DNA of 64,000 bases from Nocardia arthritidis (lineage in GTDB: Bacteria; Actinomycetota; Actinomycetes; Mycobacteriales; Mycobacteriaceae): assembly GCF_011801145.1 (NCBI RefSeq), contig NZ_CP046172.1, positions 3,286,001 to 3,350,000 of the forward strand, read 5' to 3'. Position 1 is the stretch's first letter. Each line of letters starts with the position of its first letter. The notes beneath the pieces were generated by a model. It saw only the letters and a list, made by a program, of their open reading frames with translations, ran no database searches and had not been told where the DNA came from. Shown piece by piece: positions 1 to 8,590 of the stretch. Position numbers and translations under genes: made by a program.

Positions 1-15
1 CTGCATAGCTAGAAC

Positions 16-993
16 CTAGCGGTACGGCCGGGTGCCCCGGTCATTCGGCTCCGCGAGATGGAACAGCGCGCGATGGGCGGCCGGGCTGGTGCCGAGGATG
101 CGGTGGAAGTGGTGGCGCAGGCTGACGGCGGTGCCGAATCCGGTTTCCGCGGCGATGCGGTCGACGGTGTCGTCGGTGGATTCGAGCAGCAGGCGGGCGC
201 GGTCGGCGCGCTGGTGCAGCAGCCACTGCTGCGGGCTGTCGCCGGTGCGTTCGCGGAACCGGCGGGTGAAGGTGCGCCGGGACATGAGCGCGACCGCCGC
301 CCAGCCGTCGAGGTCGATGGGATCGCCGAGATGTGTTCTGGCCCAGACCATCGCGCGCTCGATCGGGTCGTCGTCCGCGGCGTCGGGCACCGCGACGGGA
401 ATGTATTGCGCCTGAGATCCGCTGCGGTGCGGCGCGGTGACCAGGGAGCGGGCCAGCTCCGTCGCGGCCCGGCTGCCGAGGTCGGCGCGCACCAGGTGCA
501 GGCAGCAGTCGAGTGCGGCGGCGACGCCCGCGGAGGTGACCACGTCGCCGAGATCGGTCCACAGCGTGTCGGCGCGCACCCGGACCGCCGGGTAGGCGCG
601 GGCCAATTCCGTCGCGGAGGCCCAGTGGGTGGTGATTTCGCGGCCGTCGGCCAGGCCGCTGGCCGCGATCACCCAGGCGCCGAGACACAGTCCGACGATG
701 CGGGCGCCGCGGGCGTGTGCGCCGTGCAATGCGGCGCGCAGTTCGTCGGAGATATCTTGGCCGCGTGGCCAACTGGGGATCACCACGAGATCGGCGGTGG
801 CGAAGCTCTCCAGCCCGTGATGCACGACGATCTCGAATCCGGCCGGGGTGGAAAGGCTTCCGGGGCGTTCGGCGCAGATTTCGATGCGGTAGGGGGCTTT
901 TCCTTCCACGCCGATGCGTCCGAACACCAGCGCGGGCACGGACAGATGGAACGGGCTGTTGCCGTCGAAGGCGAGTACGGCCACGGTGCGCAT
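16..993 (-). CDS. GlxA-family transcriptional regulator (DJ-1/PfpI + AraC HTH)
   Basis: This is a 325-aa regulator. An N-terminal DJ-1/PfpI-like domain (about residues 1-185, with the nucleophile-elbow-like stretch GLCLGAWV near residue 100) precedes an AraC-type double helix-turn-helix (about residues 215-315, containing MSRRTFTRRFRERTG). Proteins of this architecture are transcription factors; the PfpI part is thought to sense or scaffold rather than catalyse. It is divergent from the metallo-hydrolase at 1066 with a 72-bp gap, so that gene is the obvious candidate target. The ligand cannot be read from the sequence. Confidence 0.9.
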   Translation of the reverse strand: MRTVAVLAFDGNSPFHLSVPALVFGRIGVEGKAPYRIEICAERPGSLSTPAGFEIVVHHGLESFATADLVVIPSWPRGQDISDELRAALHGAHARGARIVGLCLGAWVIAASGLADGREITTHWASATELARAYPAVRVRADTLWTDLGDVVTSAGVAAALDCCLHLVRADLGSRAATELARSLVTAPHRSGSQAQYIPVAVPDAADDDPIERAMVWARTHLGDPIDLDGWAAVALMSRRTFTRRFRERTGDSPQQWLLHQRADRARLLLESTDDTVDRIAAETGFGTAVSLRHHFHRILGTSPAAHRALFHLAEPNDRGTRPYR

Positions 994-1065
994 GGCCTGA
1001 TCTTAGCGTTACGCGGCCTGCGGGCCACTTTTGCCGAGGATTCGCCATGGCGCAGGATTCATGTC

Positions 1066-1827
1066 ATGAGTACGAACAACGTCCAGCTGACGGCCCTGCA
1101 CATCGGCGGGCCGACCCTGCGCTTCGAATACGGCGGGCTGACCTGGCTGACCGATCCCACCTTCGACGAGCCGCGCGACTACCAGGGCGGCGTCACGCTG
1201 CACAAGCTCACCGGGCCCGCGGTGCCGGTGGACGAGATCGGGCCGGTGGACGTGGTGCTGCTCTCGCACGACGAGCACGCCGACAACCTCGACGAATCCG
1301 GGCGGGAATTCCTGGGCACCGTCGAAACCGTGCTGTCCACACCGGAGGCCGCGGGACGGATGAACGGCGTTCGGGGACTGGCGAATTGGGAGTCGGTGAA
1401 GATCGGCGACGTCACGGTCACCTGGGTGCCCGCACTGCACGGGCCGGAAGGGTGCGAGCCTTTGACGGGCACGGTCACCGGATTCGTCCTGCAGGCCGAC
1501 GGACAGCCCACCGTGTACTTCTCGGGCGACAATGCCTCGGTGGACCTGGTCCGGCAGATCGCCGAGCGGTTCGAGCGGATCGATGTCGCGATCCTGAACA
1601 TCGGCGCGGCGAACGTCGGCCGGTTCGGCGATATCGATCTGACCCTCAACGGGCGCACCGCGGTCGAGGCCGCCGAACTGCTCGGCGACGCGGCGATCAT
1701 CGCGATACACGCCGAGGGATGGGCGCACTTCAGCGAATCGCTCGACTACCTGGAACGGAACTTCGGCTACGCCGGACGCGCCACCCAACTGCACGTCCCG
1801 CCGCTGGGCAAGGTATTCGCTGTGTGA
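1066..1827 (+). CDS. MBL-fold (UlaG-like) metallo-hydrolase
   Basis: The 253-aa protein has the metal-binding signature SHDEHADNLD near residue 67, where SHDEHAD replaces the canonical HxHxDH, and the later Asp/His ligands FSGDNAS and AIHAEGW. These place it in the UlaG-like/L-ascorbate-lactonase-like branch of metallo-beta-lactamase-fold hydrolases. The open frame extends far upstream, but homology starts at the ATG at 1066, and the upstream extension only reads antisense through the divergent GlxA regulator. Substrate is unknown. Regulation by the divergent regulator is an inference from position. Confidence 0.85.
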   Translation: MSTNNVQLTALHIGGPTLRFEYGGLTWLTDPTFDEPRDYQGGVTLHKLTGPAVPVDEIGPVDVVLLSHDEHADNLDESGREFLGTVETVLSTPEAAGRMNGVRGLANWESVKIGDVTVTWVPALHGPEGCEPLTGTVTGFVLQADGQPTVYFSGDNASVDLVRQIAERFERIDVAILNIGAANVGRFGDIDLTLNGRTAVEAAELLGDAAIIAIHAEGWAHFSESLDYLERNFGYAGRATQLHVPPLGKVFAV

Positions 1828-1880
1828 TCCGAATCATCTGTCGTACAACAGTTTTCGTGTGGAATCGGCTGCCTCGGATA

Positions 1881-2765
1881 TCACTTCGGTGATCGGTGTG
1901 CGGTCGGGGTATCGGGCTCCGGGGCGATCGTTCGTCCCCGGGGCGGTTGCGCGCCGGGCTCGCGGGTGAGTCGGGGCAATGCGTAGGTCGATGGCGAATC
2001 CGATTCCCGGGCACTGCGATACGAGCCCGGCGTGTGCCCGAGGGTGCGGCGGTAGACGTCGATGAATGCGCTCGGGGTCGCCCATCCGCAGCGGTGCGCG
2101 ACCACAGTGACCGGTACCGCGTCGGCCAGCAGTTGGACGGCGCGGTGCAGGCGCAGTTGGGTGCGCCACTGCGGATAGGTCATCCCGAATTCGGTGCGGA
2201 ACAGGCGGGACAGGGTGCGCTCGGCCGCGCCGACCCGGTGACCGAGCTCGGCGAGCGACCAGCCGACGGTGAGGTCGTCTTCGATCAATTCGCAAGCGCG
2301 GCGCAACCTTTCGTCGGTGGCGACGGGCAGGCGCAGCGGTTGTTCGGTGCTGCGCCTCAGCTGGTCGAGCAGCACCTGCCGCATCCGCCGCAGTTCTTCG
2401 TCCGGCAGCGGGCCCGGCATCGAGCACGCGATGATCAGCTCACGCAGCAGCGGATGCACCGCGAGCACCGAAGGCGTTGTGCCGCCTAGGGATTGGTCGA
2501 GCGGAAAGGCCACGGTGTGAAATCTGGTCGGGCCGTAGAAGTGGTGTTCGTGCCAGTAGCCCCCGGGAATCCAGATCGCCCGGTCCGTCGGCGCGAGCCA
2601 GCTGCCTCCTGCGGTGCGTATTTCGGCGACGCCGGAGCTGAGATAGACGAGCTGATGTTCGGGATGCCGATGCCGCTCGATGCGGTCGCCCGCCTGCACC
2701 GTGCGGGTCCGGGTCGCAGCGGGTAGCTCGCTGTTGAGCACCGGCTCGTGGCCGATTATCGACAT
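1881..2765 (-). CDS. AraC-family regulator with N-terminal cupin
   Basis: The 294-aa protein has an N-terminal cupin sensor (RHRHPEHQLVYLSSG, then PGGYWHEHHF) followed by a two-motif AraC HTH domain (about residues 165-265). This layout is typical of repressor/activator proteins that control a neighbouring drug or metabolite transporter. It is divergent from the FSR-type MFS gene with a 78-bp intergenic space carrying an inverted repeat. The tail after residue 265 is low-complexity and Pro/Arg-rich and may be non-conserved. Confidence 0.88.
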   Translation of the reverse strand: MSIIGHEPVLNSELPAATRTRTVQAGDRIERHRHPEHQLVYLSSGVAEIRTAGGSWLAPTDRAIWIPGGYWHEHHFYGPTRFHTVAFPLDQSLGGTTPSVLAVHPLLRELIIACSMPGPLPDEELRRMRQVLLDQLRRSTEQPLRLPVATDERLRRACELIEDDLTVGWSLAELGHRVGAAERTLSRLFRTEFGMTYPQWRTQLRLHRAVQLLADAVPVTVVAHRCGWATPSAFIDVYRRTLGHTPGSYRSARESDSPSTYALPRLTREPGAQPPRGRTIAPEPDTPTAHRSPK

Positions 2766-2811
2766 GAATTGGCATTTTATCGGAAGCCCGCCCAGTCGTT
2801 GCCCACCTACG

Positions 2812-2835
2812 CTCCGATTCGTGGGACGAATGGAG
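2812..2835 (+). promoter_or_regulatory. Inverted repeat overlapping the MFS gene ribosome-binding site
   Basis: CTCC-G-ATTCGT-GGG-ACGAAT-GGAG is a near-perfect hairpin whose 3' arm contains the GGAG of the Shine-Dalgarno GGAGGG (2832-2837) used by the ATG at 2844. It could be the AraC regulator's operator or an RNA hairpin that hides the ribosome-binding site. The sequence alone does not decide between them. Confidence 0.55.
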
Positions 2836-2843
2836 GGTTGGTG

Positions 2844-4013
2844 ATGGCAACACAGGTCGCGGTCACGCCTGCGGCGGGCCGCTGGGCGCTATTGCACCGG
2901 ATGCGCTACTGGGTGGCCGCGCACGCGGTCGACGATTTCTATCAGGGACTGGTGCCTGCGAGCATTCCGTTCTTCGTGTTGGAGCGGCACTACAGCTACG
3001 TCGCCGCCTCCGGGCTCGCGTTGGCGGCGACACTGGGAAGTTCACTGCCGCAACCGATCCTGGGCGTGCTCGCCGATCGGCGTCGACTGCTCTGGCTGGC
3101 TCCCGCCGGGATGAGCCTGGCCGGGCTCGGGGCCGGGCTCGCGGGTTTGGCGCCCGGCTATTCGCTGGTGTGGATGTTGCTGCTGCTCTCGGGTGTCGGT
3201 GTCGCCGCATTCCATCCGGCGGCGGGCCGGGACGCGCGACGGGCGGCGGGTGCGAGCGCCACCGGAATGAGCCTTTTCGCGGTGGGCGGCAGCATCGGCT
3301 TCTTCCTCGCGCCGGCGCTCGCGACGCCAGCGCTGGTGGCCTGGGGTGTCGGCGCGACGGCGATATTCATACCGCCCGCGGTGCTGATGGGATTCCTGCT
3401 CTGGCGGCATCAGCTGCGGCAGGTGGAGCAGGCCGCCACGGGCAAAGCCGTCACCGGCCGGGATCGGTGGGTGCCGTTCCTGATGCTCAGCGCGCTCGCG
3501 GTGGTCCGGTCGGTCATCGCCTTCGGCGTGAACACCTTCATCGCGCTGTACTGGATCCGGCATCTGGGCGCATCGCAGTCGTTGGGCGGCGTCGCGCTGA
3601 CGGCATTCCTGGTCGGCGGTGTGGGCGGAACCCTCGCCGGCGGCAGGCTCGCCGACCGGCTCGGCATGCTGCGCACCATTCAAATCGGCAGTGTCGCGGC
3701 GATTCCCGCGCTCGTCGCACTGCGCGTGATACCCAATCCGCAGCTGGGACTGGTGTTCGCGGTGCTCGCCGGTGTCGCGACCAATATTCCGTTCGCGGTG
3801 CTGGTCAAACTCGGGCAGGACTATCTGCCCAGCCGCCCGGGCACCGCCGCCGGGGTCACCCTCGGACTGGCCATCAGCATCGGCGGACTGGCCGCACCGG
3901 TGCTCGGCGCGATCGCCGACGCGCACGGCCCGCAGGCTGTGCTGACTGTGCTGTGCTGCCTCCCATTGGCCGCGATCGTGTTGGCGTGGGTGTTACCCCA
4001 GCCGGAACACTGA
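2844..4013 (+). CDS. MFS transporter, fosmidomycin-resistance (FSR) type
   Basis: A 389-aa polytopic membrane protein with about 12 predicted hydrophobic segments. The stretch RAAGASATGMSLFAVGGSIG matches the FSR-type major-facilitator exporters, where a similar motif sits in the first half. The ATG at 2844 was chosen because GGAGGG lies 6 nt upstream; an in-frame start at 2748 would overlap the divergent regulator. It is probably a proton-driven small-molecule exporter in the cytoplasmic membrane controlled by the divergent AraC protein. Its last codons are tandemly duplicated downstream of the stop. Confidence 0.88.
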   Translation: MATQVAVTPAAGRWALLHRMRYWVAAHAVDDFYQGLVPASIPFFVLERHYSYVAASGLALAATLGSSLPQPILGVLADRRRLLWLAPAGMSLAGLGAGLAGLAPGYSLVWMLLLLSGVGVAAFHPAAGRDARRAAGASATGMSLFAVGGSIGFFLAPALATPALVAWGVGATAIFIPPAVLMGFLLWRHQLRQVEQAATGKAVTGRDRWVPFLMLSALAVVRSVIAFGVNTFIALYWIRHLGASQSLGGVALTAFLVGGVGGTLAGGRLADRLGMLRTIQIGSVAAIPALVALRVIPNPQLGLVFAVLAGVATNIPFAVLVKLGQDYLPSRPGTAAGVTLGLAISIGGLAAPVLGAIADAHGPQAVLTVLCCLPLAAIVLAWVLPQPEH

Positions 4014-4125
4014 GGTGCTCGCATCGTGCGTTGCCGAGCTGTGCTGCCTCCCATTGGCCGCGATTGTGCTGGCGTGGGTGCTGCCCCAGCCGGAACGCTG
4101 AGGTGCTCGCATCGTGCATCGCCGA
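3950..4125 (+). repeat. 88-bp direct repeat duplicating the MFS gene 3' end
   Basis: Copy 1 (3950-4037) contains the last codons and stop of the MFS gene. Copy 2 (4038-4125) follows without a gap and differs at about eight positions. A shorter degenerate match (ATCGTGCTGGCGTGG) appears near 4187. The rest of the space up to 4356 shows no gene. Confidence 0.9.
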
Positions 4126-4356
4126 TCGGGGCTTTGCGCGGTGCCCGCCGCGATGGGCCAGTGTTGTGTATCGCCTCGGGACTGCGATCGTGCTGGCGTG
4201 GTCGTCGCATCGGGAGCGCCGTGTCGCTCGCGGCGCGGCGACCCCGCCTGCGCGCGGTGCGCAGAAAAACATCGCTGATGGGACCGGGTGTTGGCAGGGT
4301 GCGACACCGGCGCGGCGGTCGTGGCGCGGGGTGGTCCGGTGGTCCACGATGACCGT

Positions 4357-5472
4357 ATGAAAATCGGAGTGCCGCGGGAGGTCAAGGAGCAGGAGTTCCG
4401 GGTCGCGCTGACGCCCGCGGGTGCGGGTGAGCTGGTGGCGCTCGGGCACGAGGTTCTGGTCGAAACCGGGGCGGGCGTCGGATCCGGTTTCGCGGACTCG
4501 GATTACACCGCGAAGGGCGCGGCACTCGCGGCCGACGCGGATCGGGTCTGGTGGGCCGCGGATCTGGTGTTGAAGGTGAAAGAGCCTATCCCCGTTGAAT
4601 ATTCGCGTATGCGGTCGGAGCAGGTGCTGTTCACCTACCTGCATCTGGCCGCGTCGCGGGAATGCACCGACGCGATCCTGCGCTCCGGCATCACCGCGAT
4701 CGCCTACGAGACGGTGCGGGCCGCCGATGGCTCGCTGCCGCTGCTCGCGCCGATGAGCGAGGTCGCGGGCAAGCTCGGCGCGCAAGTCGGCGCCTATCAC
4801 CTGATGGCCCCGCTCGGCGGCTCCGGTGTACTGCTGGGCGGGGTGCCGGGGGTGCGGTCCGCCGATGTCGTGGTGATCGGCGGCGGTGTGGCGGGCGCGA
4901 ACGCCGCCGCGGTGGCGGCGGGTATGGGCGCGCGAGTCACCGTGCTGGACACCAACCTGGCCCGTCTGCGCGAACTCGACGTCCGGTTCCGCGGCCGGGT
5001 GAGCACGCTGGCCTCCAATGCGGCCGAACTCGAAAAGGCGGTGCTGGCAGCCGATTTGGTGATCGGGTCGGTGCTGGTGCCGGGTGCGCGTGCGCCCAAA
5101 CTGGTCTCGAACGAGCTGGTCGCCGCCATGCGCCCCGGTTCGGTGCTGGTGGACATCGCCATCGATCAGGGCGGCTGTTTTGCCGGATCGCATCCGACAA
5201 CGCATGCGAATCCGACCTTCCGGGTGGCGGATTCGCTGTTCTACTGCGTGGCGAATATGCCGGGCGCGGTCCCGCACAGCTCCACCGTCGCGCTCACCAA
5301 CGCGACCCTGCCCTATGTGAAAGCCATTGCGACGCAGGGCTGGAAGGTGGCGTGCTCGGCGAATCCCGAGCTGGCGCACGGGCTGACGGCCGACGCGGGC
5401 GTGCTGCGCTCGGTGGAGGTGGCCGCGGCGCACGGATATTCGGCGCCGCGGCCGGTCGGCCTGGTCGGCTGA
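4357..5472 (+). CDS. ald: Alanine dehydrogenase
   Basis: The 371-aa protein has the length and motifs of NAD-dependent L-alanine dehydrogenase. These are the N-terminal MKIGVPREVKEQEFRVAL, the catalytic-lysine region LVLKVKEP, the catalytic-histidine region FTYLHLAA, and a Rossmann fingerprint VVIGGGVAGANAA near residue 170. It interconverts alanine and pyruvate/ammonium and serves nitrogen assimilation and redox balance under low oxygen in mycobacteria. The frame is open upstream, but the family N-terminus begins at 4357. It is a monocistronic unit, convergent with the sigma factor. Confidence 0.96.
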   Translation: MKIGVPREVKEQEFRVALTPAGAGELVALGHEVLVETGAGVGSGFADSDYTAKGAALAADADRVWWAADLVLKVKEPIPVEYSRMRSEQVLFTYLHLAASRECTDAILRSGITAIAYETVRAADGSLPLLAPMSEVAGKLGAQVGAYHLMAPLGGSGVLLGGVPGVRSADVVVIGGGVAGANAAAVAAGMGARVTVLDTNLARLRELDVRFRGRVSTLASNAAELEKAVLAADLVIGSVLVPGARAPKLVSNELVAAMRPGSVLVDIAIDQGGCFAGSHPTTHANPTFRVADSLFYCVANMPGAVPHSSTVALTNATLPYVKAIATQGWKVACSANPELAHGLTADAGVLRSVEVAAAHGYSAPRPVGLVG

Positions 5473-5473
5473 G

Positions 5474-6415
5474 CTACCGCGCGTTGAGATACCAGTCGGG
5501 GTCGCCGTCGGTCGGCAGATCGCGCAGCTTCTCCGGATTGCGGATGACGTTGATGGCGACGATGCGGCCGCCGTCGACGGTGAACGAGAAAACGCCGGTA
5601 TGCGTGCCGTCGAACACCACCAGGCCCGGTTCGCCGTTGACCAGCACCGCGCGGCCCCACGCACCCTGAGCGGACGGCGCGTGGTACCAACCGAGCAGCA
5701 TCTTGGCCACCAGCTCGGCGCCGCGCACCGGCTGCCGGATGGCGGGCACCTTGCCGCCGCCGTCCGCGGCGAGGCTGACGTTCGAGTCGAGCACGCCGAG
5801 CAGCGCGCTCAAATCGCCTGAGCGCCAAGCGACCGCGAACGCCGAAACCACCTTCTGCTGTTCGTCCGCCGAGGCGGGGAAGCGCGGCGTGCCCTCCTCG
5901 ACCCGCTTGCGGGCGCGGGAGGCGAGCTGCCGCACCGCGGCGGGGGTGCGGCCGACCACTTTGGCGACCTCCGGGCCGCTCATGCCGAACACATCCTGCA
6001 GCACGAACGCGGTGCGCTCGGCGGGGGACAGGGATTCGAGCACGACCAGCAGCGCGGTGGTGACCCGCTCGTCCTGGGTGACCCGGTCGGCCGGATCGTC
6101 GATGGTGGTCACCTCCGGTTCGGGCAGCCATTCGCCGACATATTGCTCGCGGCGGGCACGGGCGGAGCCGAGGTAGTCGAGGGCGAGCCGGCCGGTGACG
6201 GTGGTGAGCCAGGCGCGCAGGTTATCGATTTCGCCCGCCTTGCCCGCGTCCTGCTGGCGCTGTAGCCGAAGCCACGCCTCCTGTACGACGTCGTCGGCAT
6301 CGGCGAGGCTGCCGAGCGTGCTGTAGGCGAGCCTGCGCAGGTAGGGGCGGTGCTCCTCGAACTGGCGGGCCAGTTCGGCCCGATCGGTCGAGTGCGGTCG
6401 TTGCTCGGAATTCAC
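5474..6415 (-). CDS. sigJ: ECF41-family RNA polymerase sigma factor (SigJ type)
   Basis: The 313-aa protein has sigma regions 2 and 4 (LADADDVVQEAWLRL; SPAERTAFVLQDVFG) fused to a SnoaL-like C-terminal domain. All three ECF41 hallmarks are present: WLPEP in the linker, DGGG, and NPEKL near the C-terminus. In ECF41 factors the C-terminal domain modulates activity in place of a classical anti-sigma factor. The GTG at 6415 is preferred because the 30 codons above it look non-coding; an ATG at 6505 is possible. No typical ECF41-associated carboxymuconolactone-decarboxylase gene is adjacent. Confidence 0.9.
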   Translation of the reverse strand: MNSEQRPHSTDRAELARQFEEHRPYLRRLAYSTLGSLADADDVVQEAWLRLQRQQDAGKAGEIDNLRAWLTTVTGRLALDYLGSARARREQYVGEWLPEPEVTTIDDPADRVTQDERVTTALLVVLESLSPAERTAFVLQDVFGMSGPEVAKVVGRTPAAVRQLASRARKRVEEGTPRFPASADEQQKVVSAFAVAWRSGDLSALLGVLDSNVSLAADGGGKVPAIRQPVRGAELVAKMLLGWYHAPSAQGAWGRAVLVNGEPGLVVFDGTHTGVFSFTVDGGRIVAINVIRNPEKLRDLPTDGDPDWYLNAR

Positions 6416-6764
6416 TGCTGTCGCCGTTCGTCGTGCCTGGCCTGTCGAGGCCGAGTTTAGGAGTGGGTCATCCGGGTGACGACGCGGGACGGTCCAGTGT
6501 GACATCGCGGCCGAAATTCGGTGCGCCGGGTCACATTCGGCCGGTGCGGCGGTTTCTGGTGTGGCATATCACAAAACGGTCGTACGGCTAATAAATCTGG
6601 CCATAACCGGCTGGGGAATGAAATGCCGCCCGGTTTGGGCAGCTCACCGGGCCTATCAATTGTTGCCAAATGATAGCCAGGGAAGTTTCACTTGATCCAT
6701 CACCCTTTGAGGACGCAGCTGGGTTCATCAGCGCGTAGCGAGCGGAAAGTAGAAGAACACCCCC
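6416..6764. other. 349-bp intergenic region between sigJ and the porin gene
   Basis: This is a divergent promoter region for sigJ and the MspA-type porin. It contains a locally AT-rich stretch (TAATAAATC near 6590). I see no convincing small gene or RNA; a 25-codon frame starting near 6620 lacks a good ribosome-binding site. Confidence 0.5.
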
Positions 6765-7421
6765 ATGAACCTGGCTGGAATTCGCCGAGGAAGTATCGCC
6801 GTCGCAGGGCTGGCCACCCTGGTAACGACCGGATTGCTGATGGGCTCCGGCTCGGCCGCCGCCGAGGTGGCCGCCGATAAATCGCGCACGACACAGACCG
6901 ATGACGGCTGGGATCTCACCGTCACCAAGACCGCCGAAACCCTCGACCGGTACCCCAACCTGGCCTCGACCCCGACCACCCGCGAAGGGTTCGTCTCGCT
7001 CAAGGGGATCGCCGAATACCACGGCGCGGGCAAGCACAAGGTGGACGCGGGCGATATCGCGTTCGGCTACCAACTCGGCTGTCAGGTGGATGTGTCGAGC
7101 GGCCTGCAACTCGGCCTCGGCTTCTCGTTCGGCCCGAATGTCGGCGTCACCGTCGGCGGGACGCCCGGCGTGACCGTCGGCGGCTCGGCCGCGGTGATCC
7201 CGACCATGCAGACCACGTTGAAGCCCGGCACTATCACCACCATTGTCTTCGGCACCAAACCCCTTGCCGGCCAGCGTGCTTCGATCGCGGCCGAACAGGT
7301 GGAGATCAAGGTCGACGCCTGCGCGGGGCCGGTGACGCTGCGCTCCTTCGCCACCGCGACCATCAAGACCTCCGCCGCCGACCACGCGGTCACCGTCTAC
7401 GGTGACCCGATGACGCTCTGA
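6765..7421 (+). CDS. MspA-family porin
   Basis: A 218-aa exported protein with a signal peptide (cleavage likely after GSGSAAA, about residue 33) and the MspA-family pattern. The pattern comprises TTREGFVSLKG, the FGYQLGCQVDVSSG strand pair, the hydrophobic GVTVGGTPGVTVGG region and a C-terminal ATIKTSAADHAVTVYGD. MspA-type proteins assemble into octameric outer-membrane pores in mycolic-acid bacteria, so the finding supports a mycolate-containing host. It is a monocistronic gene. Confidence 0.92.
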   Translation: MNLAGIRRGSIAVAGLATLVTTGLLMGSGSAAAEVAADKSRTTQTDDGWDLTVTKTAETLDRYPNLASTPTTREGFVSLKGIAEYHGAGKHKVDAGDIAFGYQLGCQVDVSSGLQLGLGFSFGPNVGVTVGGTPGVTVGGSAAVIPTMQTTLKPGTITTIVFGTKPLAGQRASIAAEQVEIKVDACAGPVTLRSFATATIKTSAADHAVTVYGDPMTL

Positions 7422-7463
7422 GCGTCCAACCGACCACTCGCGACGCCGGGTAGGGGTACCCGC

Positions 7464-7475
7464 TACCCTCGCCCG
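7464..7475 (+). promoter_or_regulatory. Probable -10 element for a leaderless cobD transcript
   Basis: TACCCT at 7464-7469 ends 6 nt before the GTG at 7476, and no Shine-Dalgarno is present. This is the geometry of leaderless actinobacterial mRNAs. It lies within the palindrome-like GGGTAGGGGTACCCGCTACC. Confidence 0.4.
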
Positions 7476-8420
7476 GTGTCTACGGGGACCTCGACTGCCG
7501 CCGGGCTGCTGCTCGGCTTCGCGCTCGACCGCGCCTTCGGTGATCCGCGGCGCCGGCATCCGGTGGCCGGATTCGGCACGGCGGCAAGCAAACTCGAAGC
7601 CATAACATATGCCGACCGACGGTCGGCCGGCGTACTGCACGAGGCGATCGCGGTCGGCGCGGTCGCCGGACTCGGTGTGCTGCTGCGCCGCGGCGGCATC
7701 GCGGCCACCGCGCTGGCCACCTGGACCGTGCTCGGCGGGCATACGCTCGCGCGCACCGGCCGGGCGATGGCCGACCGGCTCGAAGCGGGCGATCTGGCCG
7801 GTGCGCGGGCGCTGTTGCCATCGCTGTGCGGACGCGATCCCGACGTGCTCGATGCCGACGGATTGGCCAGGGCCGCACTGGAATCCGTCGCCGAGAACAC
7901 CTCGGACGCCGCCGTCGCACCGCTGTGGTGGGGTTCGGTGGCCGGGGTGCCAGGGCTGCTCGCATACCGCGCGATCAACACCCTCGACGCGATGATCGGC
8001 TACCGCAACGAGCGCTATCTGCGTTTCGGCTGGGCCGCCGCGCGGGTGGACGACCTGGCGAACCTGATTCCGGCCCGGATCACCGGCCTGCTCACTGCGG
8101 CACTCGCGCCGTTGATCGGCGGGCGGCCCGCCGATGCGCTGCGGGCGTGGCGGCGCGACGCGGTGAAACATCCGAGCCCGAACGCCGGTGTCGCGGAGGC
8201 CGCCATGGCCGGTGCGCTCGGCGTGCGGTTGGGCGGGCGCACCCAGTATCGGTACGGCACAGAACTGCGTCCGACGCTGGGCGACGGTCCCGCGCCCGGT
8301 ATTTCGGATCTGCGCCGGGCTGTGCTGATTTCGGAGGGGGTGCAGGTGGCTGCTGTTCTCGGCGCGGCGCTTTGGGCGGCAGTTGGATTGTGTCCGTTAG
8401 GTGCTCGGATCAACAGGTGA
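7476..8420 (+). CDS. cobD: Cobalamin biosynthesis protein CobD/CbiB
   Basis: This 314-aa membrane protein of the CobD/CbiB family catalyses the adenosylcobyric acid to adenosylcobinamide-phosphate step, attaching the aminopropanol arm. Visible family motifs are LDRAFGDPRRRHPVAGFG near the N-terminus, SVAENTSDAAVAPLWW, YRAINTLDAMIGYRN and HPSPNAGVAEAAMAGALG. Several hydrophobic segments are consistent with membrane location. The start is a GTG without a Shine-Dalgarno, probably leaderless. It is the equivalent of M. tuberculosis Rv2236c and close to the cobC-like gene, as in mycobacteria. Confidence 0.95.
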   Translation: MSTGTSTAAGLLLGFALDRAFGDPRRRHPVAGFGTAASKLEAITYADRRSAGVLHEAIAVGAVAGLGVLLRRGGIAATALATWTVLGGHTLARTGRAMADRLEAGDLAGARALLPSLCGRDPDVLDADGLARAALESVAENTSDAAVAPLWWGSVAGVPGLLAYRAINTLDAMIGYRNERYLRFGWAAARVDDLANLIPARITGLLTAALAPLIGGRPADALRAWRRDAVKHPSPNAGVAEAAMAGALGVRLGGRTQYRYGTELRPTLGDGPAPGISDLRRAVLISEGVQVAAVLGAALWAAVGLCPLGARINR

Positions 8421-8525
8421 GTGATCGATGCGCCTGATAGGTGGTTGCGCCGCGAAGATGTACGGATCGCCCGAGGTGGCTTGCGGCGTTCCGGTTTCGC
8501 ATCCGAATGACGCTGTTCCGGCGCA

Positions 8526-8567
8526 GGTTTCAGCTTCCCGCGCGCGTGGTAGGTGGCGCGGGAAACC
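8526..8567. terminator. Possible bidirectional terminator between cobD and SURF1 gene
   Basis: TCCCGCGC and GCGCGGGA form an 8-bp perfect stem, extended by GGTTT/AAACC across a bulge, between two convergent genes. There is no strong T-tract on either strand, so the assignment rests on position and stem strength. Confidence 0.35.
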
Positions 8568-8590
8568 AATTGGTGTGCGCGATTCGCGAC

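Noticed and set aside
58..1065. Long N-terminal extension of the metallo-hydrolase
   Set aside because: It reads antisense through the GlxA-type gene and has no domain; the start at 1066 fits the family.
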